Shown: one piece after another, positions 45,634-52,880 of the stretch
Numbering within the stretch: the first letter of the stretch is position 1
Layout: each line of letters opens with the position of its first letter
DNA from: an uncultured Lachnospiraceae bacterium
Lineage (GTDB): Bacteria; Bacillota; Clostridia; Lachnospirales; Lachnospiraceae
Direction of reading: 5' to 3'
Assembly (NCBI GenBank): GCA_910579865.1
Contig: CAJTXA010000008.1
Location: 1 to 64,000 of the forward strand
DNA length: 64,000 nucleotides
The notes under the pieces: generated by a model
The model's input: the letters and a program-made list of their open reading frames with translations, nothing else
The model's database searches: none
What the model was told of the DNA's origin: nothing
Made by a program: the position numbers and the translations under genes

Positions 45634-46311
45634 ATGGAAAGAAAAGAGGGGAAAAAGGAATATCAAGTAATTGATTATTCGTTAAAAATAGGAAGTGGCG
45701 AAGTAACTTTAAAGTGGAATTATAAAAAAGGGACACATTTTCTGATATTTCTATATAGTATGGAGCATCCTTTTGACTTGGAAGAAATGATACAAAAGTT
45801 AAATGAAAAATATAAGGAAGATTGTTTTCTTATACAAATAGAAGGAAATCAACTCTATACTGCGAAAGATGATAGTATAAAAGTATTTTTGTATCAGGAA
45901 AAAGAATTTATTCAAAATCATTTATCCTGTTCTATTTTAAATAGTGAAATAAAAAGGGGAATTCCTTATGGAATTTGTGTTTTAGTTGGAGAGTATCAAA
46001 AAGAGAAAGGGATATTTTATCTGTATTCGGAAGGGAACTTAGAAAATAGTACAAGATTTCTTCCTGTTAAGGTAAAGCCAGAGATTCATTATAAATCAAA
46101 AGTTTTTTCCAAAGAAAAATTATGTATGCTTCGAATTCCTAAGCTTAGGGCTTATGTGGATGGAGCGTTGGAATATCAGATAAATGGAGTGGAAATGACA
46201 TATCCGATTCCAGTATCTTGTTTGGATAGAGAAATGCTGATTCGTATTCCCAAAAATTCCTTTCTTATTGTTCGAGTTGCAAAGTCTTATAAAAACTACT
46301 ATAAAGTGTGA
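45634..46311 (+). CDS. Uncharacterised beta-rich protein
   Basis: 225 residues, soluble. Alternating short strands throughout (IDYSLKIGSGEVTLKWNY, THFLIFLYSM, GICVLVGEYQ, LIRIPKNSFLIVRV) suggest a beta-sandwich fold such as those used for protein-protein contacts. No domain family recognised. The stop at 46309-46311 lies against the ribosome-binding site of the following GTPase gene. Confidence 0.7.
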   Translation: MERKEGKKEYQVIDYSLKIGSGEVTLKWNYKKGTHFLIFLYSMEHPFDLEEMIQKLNEKYKEDCFLIQIEGNQLYTAKDDSIKVFLYQEKEFIQNHLSCSILNSEIKRGIPYGICVLVGEYQKEKGIFYLYSEGNLENSTRFLPVKVKPEIHYKSKVFSKEKLCMLRIPKLRAYVDGALEYQINGVEMTYPIPVSCLDREMLIRIPKNSFLIVRVAKSYKNYYKV

Positions 46312-46321
46312 GGTGGAAAAA

Positions 46322-47740
46322 GTGAAACGTTTATTCGGCGGTTATAAACCGAAAATGCGTAAAAAAGATACGAAAAGAGGAAAAGGGATCAAACGAAAAA
46401 ATCAAACGATGTTTCAGTGCCCTTATTGTTTTCGTGAAGTCTGGTCAGATGAAGTAGCTTTTCGGGCAATGACAGTGTATACGCAACAGGATTTGGAAAC
46501 TTTTTCATTGGAAGAGAGAGAGAAGAAAACGCCATATCTAATGATTAAAGATGAATTATATGAGTCATTTTGGAATCGTTATCCAGGAAGTAAACCAGAG
46601 GATGAATATGAAAGGTATCCAGTTCTCTCTTTGTGTGATCATCGATATTTGACAAATGATAAATTTTATAACGGGGCAGAGTTAATTTTTCAAACAGATG
46701 TAGAAGGTTTTATGAATGAAGTAATTGATACGGAAGGCTGCTCTTCTACGGTTCGAATCTGTCCACATTGTCATAATCGGCTGCCTTTTGAATTTGGAAA
46801 GTATCCAGTTAAATTTATTGCTGTTGTTGGAATTACTAGTTCTGGAAAAACGATCTATCTATCTCAGATGTTAAAAAAGATTCGAGAATTTTTGTTTCAA
46901 GTGGATATGACAGTAGCTGGTATTTGTCCAGAAGTAGATGAATTTGTTCGAGAACATACCATTCAAAAGGGAAAAGAGCTTCCAATTGGTAATGCAGCAG
47001 ATGCATTGACAAAGCCAATTTCGATTAATGTAAAAAATAATCAAACAGGAGAACGTACAACTTTAGTATTTTATGATATAGCAGGAGAAAATTGTGTAAA
47101 TCCAGATCAGATGAATAAATATGGACCATTTATAAAAAATGCAGATGGGATGATTATGATAATCGATCCAAAACAGTTTTCGGATCTGTTATTTTTAAAT
47201 AAAGAGGAAGAGAAAGAATTAGAAGAGGCGTATCATCCAGAACAAGTAGCGCAGGCAATGTATCAGGCGTTTGCAGCAGCCGATTATTATGGTGGAGAAT
47301 GTCCAATTCCTTTGGCAATTGCTATTTCAAAAAGCGATTTACTACATTCTTGTAAATATGTAGATGAAAATTCAAATATTTTTCAGGACATTGATTATAG
47401 CAGTTATCATGAATATGGGTTTCCATATGACGATTGTTTAAATATTGATGCAGAAGTTCGTACACTCTTAAAACAAAGAACAGAAAAAGGAAGACTTTTG
47501 GATCAATTTTTAAGTAATTTTTTTCCAGAACATGCCTATTTCGCATTTTCTGCTTTAAATGGGGAACCTGCCCTAGTGACAAAAACAGAGGATTGTGTCC
47601 GATATCAGATGGAGATGCTGCCTAAAACAGTTCGAATTGAAGAGTCCTTGTACTGGTTATTGTATAAAATGGGTATGATTCAAGAGGCACAAAAAGCAGA
47701 ACAAGGAAATCATTCTTTTTCATCTAGGTGGCGTCGGTAG
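46322..47740 (+). CDS. Zinc-ribbon GTPase of the double-GTPase (DO-GTPase_2) type
   Basis: 472 residues from GTG 46322 with GAGGTGG at 46310-46316; an upstream TTG would overlap the previous gene. Basic N-terminus, then zinc-binding pairs CPYC (about 33) and CPHC (about 147) flanking a divergent segment. The GTPase core has P-loop VVGITSSGKTIYLSQML (about 168), DIAGEN (about 251) and SKSDLL (about 336, in place of NKxD). The P-loop, DxxG and surrounding pattern fit the family paired with GAP1 proteins in conflict-type operons, and the next gene is GAP1-like. GTP hydrolysis is inferred. Confidence 0.83.
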   Translation: MKRLFGGYKPKMRKKDTKRGKGIKRKNQTMFQCPYCFREVWSDEVAFRAMTVYTQQDLETFSLEEREKKTPYLMIKDELYESFWNRYPGSKPEDEYERYPVLSLCDHRYLTNDKFYNGAELIFQTDVEGFMNEVIDTEGCSSTVRICPHCHNRLPFEFGKYPVKFIAVVGITSSGKTIYLSQMLKKIREFLFQVDMTVAGICPEVDEFVREHTIQKGKELPIGNAADALTKPISINVKNNQTGERTTLVFYDIAGENCVNPDQMNKYGPFIKNADGMIMIIDPKQFSDLLFLNKEEEKELEEAYHPEQVAQAMYQAFAAADYYGGECPIPLAIAISKSDLLHSCKYVDENSNIFQDIDYSSYHEYGFPYDDCLNIDAEVRTLLKQRTEKGRLLDQFLSNFFPEHAYFAFSALNGEPALVTKTEDCVRYQMEMLPKTVRIEESLYWLLYKMGMIQEAQKAEQGNHSFSSRWRR

Positions 47741-47752
47741 AAAGGAGATAAC

Positions 47753-50311
47753 ATGAATCTATATCAGGCCGGTTATACCAGAAAAGGTAGACAGGGAGAG
47801 GGAGCTGGTTGGTCTATTGTAGCTCCTTCAGAAGAAATGTCTAGAATTGCAATGGAAGGATTTCGGGGAATTTCAGGAAATTTGGTAGAGCTTGTCAATC
47901 GTTTTTCAATGCCAAAAAGTGCAGTGGGACTTTTCTGTTATGATCGTTTTTGGTTTTATCTGCATATAAATTATGCAGTAAGTAAAACAGAAGCAAAAGA
48001 TGCAAGGGGAGTTTCTTTTGTTCATGGTTATTCATTTTCTACGGAAGAAAATGACATACTTTGTCAAAATCCAGAAATGTTATGTGGTATTACCGATCAG
48101 ACATTTCAGAAAAATTATGATGCTTCGATTAAGGCCTATCCTGTGGTGCATGAACTGCCCTATCGAACCATGAATGAAACACAATTAAAAAAGAAGTATA
48201 AATTATCTACAGAAGAATATAGAAGACTGCTGACTGGAGTAACTTGTGCGTTAGAAGAGGATGTTGATTCCCTTTGTATTAAGATTAGTTGTCCTTTAGA
48301 GGAATATTGTCAGGTATGCTTAGAGGTAATGTATTTGATTTTACGAGGTTTACCTTATCATTTTCGATCACAGGTAACGTTTTTTTCCTATAAAGGTGGA
48401 AAAACAACACTGTATTTTTCGGATAAAATAGAAGGGGATCACTATTTTGATTTGGATACAATGGCATATGCTTGTAATAAAAGTCTACCAAAAAAATATG
48501 AATTTCCTCAAATTTATGCATGGGAAGATGAAAAACAAAGACAATTTATATTAAGACAAATGGCAGATTTTATCGATCAAACATTGGATTTGCCCAGAAA
48601 AGAGGTTCATTGTGAACAGATAGAACATGCATTTCAAGCAAGCCGAAAAGATTTGATGAATCAAGTGACGAATTGTCAAAAAAATTTGGATCTTTTGTGT
48701 TCTTATACAAAATTGCAGTGGAAGCAGGTAGATACGACAGAAAATTATTTAGCAAAACTGTTGGAGTTACTCAATCAAAGTGGTCAATTGGTAGAGGATA
48801 TTGGAGTATTTCATTGGATTCTTTCTTGTATACAACAGAGTAATAGCAAGAACTTACAAGAAGTGGGACTTACTTTTTATATTAGGCAGATTCTTGCACA
48901 AGAGGAACAAAAAGGATATGAAACATTATTAAAGTTATATCGAGAGAATAAGAAACATTATCGAATTTTAAGCGATAGGATACATAAAAAAAATCCAACT
49001 TATTATGCTCAATATTATGAAAAAGCATTTTTACCAGAAGTATTTCACAGTTTAAATAGTGTAGCTATTTATTTGGAGGAGTATAAAAATCAATTAGAGA
49101 AAGAAAAAACGTGGGATCGATTGCTTCAAAGAATAACAGAACAGGAAATGAAAGCAACAAAAAGTTTTGCAGAACAAAGGAATGTACAAAAAAAAGCAAA
49201 TCGAATTGCAGAGCAACTGGCATTTGAATACGCACAAAAATATCGATTGTTTACAGATTATCTATTATGGGAACAATTCGATCTTGCTTGGTTTTGTTTA
49301 GAAGAAATAGATGCATATAAAAAGTGCAGTTTAGAGCGATTGGCGTTGTCAAAATCAGAGGATAAGGCTTGCAAAACGGCTCAAATGGTAAAAACATGGA
49401 TTCGAGTATATGAACAAATTCGTTTAGAAGAGGAAATAGAGACAGCATATCGTTTCTTTTTTACAGATGAAATTACAGCAGATATTGCTGCTAAAAAAAT
49501 GTTGCAAAGTGTCATTCGAAAAGAAGGATTAAAACGTCTTCATCTAAAACAACAAAATTGGTTTGATCTTTCTTGGATTTGCTATTATAAATTAGAGAAG
49601 AAGGAATTTGATGCAGTAGGTTGGGCAAAGAGAATAGAAAGTTTTGAACAAAGTGAACTGTTACAGCCAAGTCAGATCCCAGGTTTGGTAGAACATTCTT
49701 ATCTTTTAAAGAATAAAAAGTTAAAAAGACAATTTGCAGATGCAGTTATAGAGGCAGTGGAGCAAAAGACATGGAGAAAAAGGCAGCATACAAGCCAAGC
49801 TGCAAAGCGGGGGTTACAACAGTATTATCGCTATTTGAAAAGAGGAAGTACGATTTCTAATAAGGAGTTAGAGATTCAAAAAAATTTTTTATTTAGTCTT
49901 CATAAAATAGCAGTTGGCTATTTACCCCTTCTTTCACTTCTCTTTTTTTTCATCTGTCTATATCAATATAGTGAAATTCCAAAAGAAGTAATATTTGGAA
50001 TGGGAATTGGGTTTTTGGTTATTTTCACTATAGTAGAAGGAGCTAAAATTGTAAAAAGTGGAGGAATAGGGGAGTATTTGAATCAAATGGGGATTACCAT
50101 GTTGTCAAGTTTTCTGATATATTTCTTGTTTGGTATTCTTTTTTTGGTTCCAACAGGAGTGGTGGGATTTTTTTGGTGCCAATTTCCAGCTTTTCAACAG
50201 GAGCCTTTTTATCGAAAGACTATGTTAGGTTTAATTACATTAGGAATTTATATACTTATAGCTGTTATCAGCACAATATGGGAAAGCTTTGGAGAAGATA
50301 ACAGAGAATGA
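47753..50311 (+). CDS. GAP1-like GTPase-associated membrane protein
   Basis: 852 residues. The N-terminal region (about 1-230) resembles the GAP1-N2 type domain associated with DO-GTPases (start MNLYQAGYTRKGRQGEGAGW, then SFVHGYSF and CGITDQTF). A long helical middle part (about 260-700, GAP1-M-like) follows, then four membrane helices at about 722-850 (LLSLLFFFICLY, GMGIGFLVIFTIVEG, LSSFLIYFLFGILFLV, LGLITLGIYILIAVI). The soluble part should be cytoplasmic. Inferred role: membrane anchoring and regulation of the neighbouring GTPase. Confidence 0.75.
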   Translation: MNLYQAGYTRKGRQGEGAGWSIVAPSEEMSRIAMEGFRGISGNLVELVNRFSMPKSAVGLFCYDRFWFYLHINYAVSKTEAKDARGVSFVHGYSFSTEENDILCQNPEMLCGITDQTFQKNYDASIKAYPVVHELPYRTMNETQLKKKYKLSTEEYRRLLTGVTCALEEDVDSLCIKISCPLEEYCQVCLEVMYLILRGLPYHFRSQVTFFSYKGGKTTLYFSDKIEGDHYFDLDTMAYACNKSLPKKYEFPQIYAWEDEKQRQFILRQMADFIDQTLDLPRKEVHCEQIEHAFQASRKDLMNQVTNCQKNLDLLCSYTKLQWKQVDTTENYLAKLLELLNQSGQLVEDIGVFHWILSCIQQSNSKNLQEVGLTFYIRQILAQEEQKGYETLLKLYRENKKHYRILSDRIHKKNPTYYAQYYEKAFLPEVFHSLNSVAIYLEEYKNQLEKEKTWDRLLQRITEQEMKATKSFAEQRNVQKKANRIAEQLAFEYAQKYRLFTDYLLWEQFDLAWFCLEEIDAYKKCSLERLALSKSEDKACKTAQMVKTWIRVYEQIRLEEEIETAYRFFFTDEITADIAAKKMLQSVIRKEGLKRLHLKQQNWFDLSWICYYKLEKKEFDAVGWAKRIESFEQSELLQPSQIPGLVEHSYLLKNKKLKRQFADAVIEAVEQKTWRKRQHTSQAAKRGLQQYYRYLKRGSTISNKELEIQKNFLFSLHKIAVGYLPLLSLLFFFICLYQYSEIPKEVIFGMGIGFLVIFTIVEGAKIVKSGGIGEYLNQMGITMLSSFLIYFLFGILFLVPTGVVGFFWCQFPAFQQEPFYRKTMLGLITLGIYILIAVISTIWESFGEDNRE

Positions 50312-50316
50312 GGTAG

Positions 50317-51492
50317 ATGATGGGAAAAGGAACATATTCGATTAAAATGTTAATAGGCAGTATTTTGGCAGGTGTATTCTATGCGATAATAGGAGAAGTG
50401 TTTTATCAAAGGCTAAAGGGAACGTTTCCCGATCTATTTATTGTAACAGGTTATTTGATGGGATTGTTTTTCTTTACTGGTTTTGCTGTTTGGATCATCA
50501 GTAAGTTGGTATATCATCGGATAGTAAAAAAAGTTTCTTTAAAACAGTGGATTCGAATTGCTTTTTTTATGCTGGTTTTTACAATAGGATTTGAATGGCT
50601 GTATGAGATATCGTTTTATAAAAGGACAAAACAGGCGGATTCTTATATATTTGTAATTGATAACTCTGGTTCAATGGATAAAAGTGATCCAAATGGACTG
50701 CGATTTGAAGCAATTGAAACCGTGTTGTCAGAAAAACCAAAGAAATTTACTTATGCAATTTATCTTTTTTCAGATTCTGCTGAACTGGTCCGAACGTTAA
50801 ATGATCAGACTGTTGATTTGGTATATAATCGAGGAAAGAATCAGGGAATGACAGCAATAAAAAAGACACTACAGACGATTTTAGAGGATATAGAAAACAA
50901 AACACTGGATTTTCATGGACAAAATGGACATCTTATTTTATTAAGTGATGGAGCAGCAACTGATTTGGAACCGTATCATGAGTTTTCTGCTGTTTTGGAT
51001 GGATTTATACAACAAAATATTTCCATTAGTACGGTAGGCTTGCTGGATGCGGATCAGGATTTGATGGCATTGATTGCAGACAGAACAGGTGGAGTTTTTG
51101 TATCAGTGGAAGACATTGCTGATTTGGATCAGGCTATGATACAAGCTGGAGGAAAAGAAAAAGAGGAAAGGAATTTATTGGATTATCGAGAAGGAAAAGA
51201 TGCACAGATTCTTTATGCAGGAATGAGGATTGGATTTTTAATTTTGTTAGGAGGGTTAATTGGATTGCAAAAAGGAATTGTCTGTGAGAGTTTTTTGGAT
51301 ACAAGTGCTGTGATTCGCAGTTCAGTTGTGGGAAGTATATTAGCTGGAATTTGCATGGAAGTTGGTATGAATGGATTCCAAAGACCAGCATTTGTTCGGG
51401 GCGTGTTTTGTGTGTTGATTTCTTTTACTTTGTTAAGAAAGGACTCTTTAGAAGGAGATTTATTAGGGGCAGAAGTGTATCGAGGGAAATAA
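50317..51492 (+). CDS. Polytopic membrane vWA-domain protein
   Basis: 391 residues; ATG 50320 is an alternative start. Three membrane helices (about 8-27, 38-60, 80-98), a vWA domain at about 108-285 with intact metal site (FVIDNSGSMDKSD, TAIKK, LLSDGAATD), then three more hydrophobic segments. The Lys/Arg-rich loop between helices 2 and 3 predicts that the vWA domain faces outside. It resembles the N-terminal vWA of the second operon gene, so two extracytoplasmic vWA modules are present. Confidence 0.82.
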   Translation: MMGKGTYSIKMLIGSILAGVFYAIIGEVFYQRLKGTFPDLFIVTGYLMGLFFFTGFAVWIISKLVYHRIVKKVSLKQWIRIAFFMLVFTIGFEWLYEISFYKRTKQADSYIFVIDNSGSMDKSDPNGLRFEAIETVLSEKPKKFTYAIYLFSDSAELVRTLNDQTVDLVYNRGKNQGMTAIKKTLQTILEDIENKTLDFHGQNGHLILLSDGAATDLEPYHEFSAVLDGFIQQNISISTVGLLDADQDLMALIADRTGGVFVSVEDIADLDQAMIQAGGKEKEERNLLDYREGKDAQILYAGMRIGFLILLGGLIGLQKGIVCESFLDTSAVIRSSVVGSILAGICMEVGMNGFQRPAFVRGVFCVLISFTLLRKDSLEGDLLGAEVYRGK

Positions 51493-51532
51493 AAAAAGGA
51501 AGAAATAACATAGTATTGAAAGGGAAAATGAG

Positions 51533-52519
51533 ATGAAAAGGGTCATTAGTTATTCTATTTTAATGATAACACTGCTGACAACGATTTTCTTTTTTAGTAG
51601 AAGTGTAATCCATCAAAAAAAAATGGATCAAGAACTTACAGTTCGATTAGAACAGGCACTTTTAGCAGAAAAAGAAAGAGTGGTATTTGTAAAAACCTTG
51701 CCTGTTTTTTCATCGGATCAGATTTCTGAAAATCAAATAGCAGATCCAATAACTTACTTGTCAAGAGGAGATCAGATTTTTTTAATAGAAGAGGGGAGTT
51801 TTTACTCTTTGGTAGAAAGTAAAGAGAAGAATATTTCTGGATTTGTTTGGAAGGATTGTATTGGAAAGATGCCAGAAGATGGGAGGATTCCACCTAGAGT
51901 AATTGTTATTGATGCGGGAGGTCAACGAAAAGCTGATTTAAAAAAGGAGCCAATTGAACCAAAATCGGATACAATGGTAGAACGAATGAGAGAAGGGGCA
52001 ATAGGAAGTTCTACAAATGGAAAAGAATATGAGATTACATTAGCAGTTGCAAAAAATTTAGAGAAGGAATTGGAAAATTATAATTTTGTAGTAGTACAAA
52101 TACGAAGAAGTATGGATGTTTCAATTAGTAATGTAGAGAGAGCAAACTTGGCCAATCAGATTGAAGCAGATGTATTTCTTCAATTATATGGAAATTGTGC
52201 AAAAGATTTAGACAAAAAAGGTGCAGAAACGTATTATGCTGAAAAAGAGGAAACGGATATTAGTAAAAATTTGGCTGAATTTGTGTTGACTGGTTATACA
52301 GATGCAATAGAAGTAATTCCCAAAAATATAGCAGAAAAAAGTAAAGAGTATAGTGCTTTGAATTGGTGCAAGATGCCAGCTATTGTATTAAAATTAGGAT
52401 ATCTGTCAAATACAGAGGAAGAAGTATACTTAAATGATGCTAAGATGCAGAAAGTGATGGGAAAGGGAATTGCAAGTGGATTACTCACTTATTTTGCAAC
52501 TAGTACAAAGCTAGATTGA
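51533..52519 (+). CDS. Amidase_3-fold protein with degenerate active site (pseudo-amidase)
   Basis: 328 residues. A signal-anchor helix (SILMITLLTTIFFFS), a linker with an SH3-like stretch (about 60-115), then the N-acetylmuramoyl-L-alanine amidase (Amidase_3) fold from about 120. Most diagnostic residues are replaced: DPGHGG/DAGHQ is here VIDAGGQ (zinc His lost), SIHAN is LYGNC (second zinc His lost) and the catalytic Glu of LVExGF is AIVLKLGYLSN (Lys). Only the zinc-ligand Glu position, in NGKEYEITLAV, is retained. The fold and framework residues (VVVQIRRS, YLSN) are intact. The protein probably binds rather than cleaves the wall. Confidence 0.82.
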   Translation: MKRVISYSILMITLLTTIFFFSRSVIHQKKMDQELTVRLEQALLAEKERVVFVKTLPVFSSDQISENQIADPITYLSRGDQIFLIEEGSFYSLVESKEKNISGFVWKDCIGKMPEDGRIPPRVIVIDAGGQRKADLKKEPIEPKSDTMVERMREGAIGSSTNGKEYEITLAVAKNLEKELENYNFVVVQIRRSMDVSISNVERANLANQIEADVFLQLYGNCAKDLDKKGAETYYAEKEETDISKNLAEFVLTGYTDAIEVIPKNIAEKSKEYSALNWCKMPAIVLKLGYLSNTEEEVYLNDAKMQKVMGKGIASGLLTYFATSTKLD

Positions 52520-52585
52520 TGTAATTTACCAAAAATTACTAACTTAGAATAGGGGCTAGAGATTTGCTTTTATTTCAGATATGTC

Positions 52586-52613
52586 TTGACAAATAGGGGG
52601 GTTTTGTTATATA
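52586..52613 (+). promoter_or_regulatory. Sigma-A promoter of the dynamin operon
   Basis: TTGACA (52586-52591), 16-nt spacer, TATATA (52608-52613). It lies about 270 nt before the first start codon, so the transcript has a long leader. Confidence 0.65.
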
Positions 52614-52687
52614 TTTCTAGTTAGAAAGACCTAGAGCGAGTCTATAAAATTCTGTAAAAATATATAAAACGTAGGTTCTTAATTAAA

Positions 52688-52796
52688 TAGCGTGAGTCAG
52701 AAGAGAGGTTTATAGGGGAAACTGTTTTCCAGATATAATAGATGGAAGATGTAGGTGCGGATGGTTCCGATGTAGATCTCTCTTCTGATGTGTGCA
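52688..52796 (+). ncRNA. Structured 5' leader candidate upstream of dynamin genes
   Basis: TCAGAAGAGAG (52697-52707) pairs perfectly with CTCTCTTCTGA (52778-52788) and closes a 70-nt interior with at least two further hairpins: GGAAA/TTTCC (about 52716-52730) and CGGA/TCCG (about 52758-52770). No T-tract follows, so it is not a simple terminator. It does not look like any riboswitch I can recall. Confidence 0.45.
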
Positions 52797-52880
52797 TTTA
52801 ATAAAAGGACAGTAACTATGTAGTTATATATTTTAGAAAAGAACAAAGGATTGTTTGAAAAATAAGGAGGAATACTTATT

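Noticed and set aside
51351..51536. Open frame overlapping the end of the second vWA gene and reaching the amidase-like gene
   Set aside because: It is an out-of-frame shadow of the vWA C-terminus; composition and start signals are poor.
37984..52519. Type VII or type VI secretion locus
   Set aside because: No EssC-like FtsK ATPase, WXG proteins, sheath or VgrG homologues; the domains present do not match these machines.
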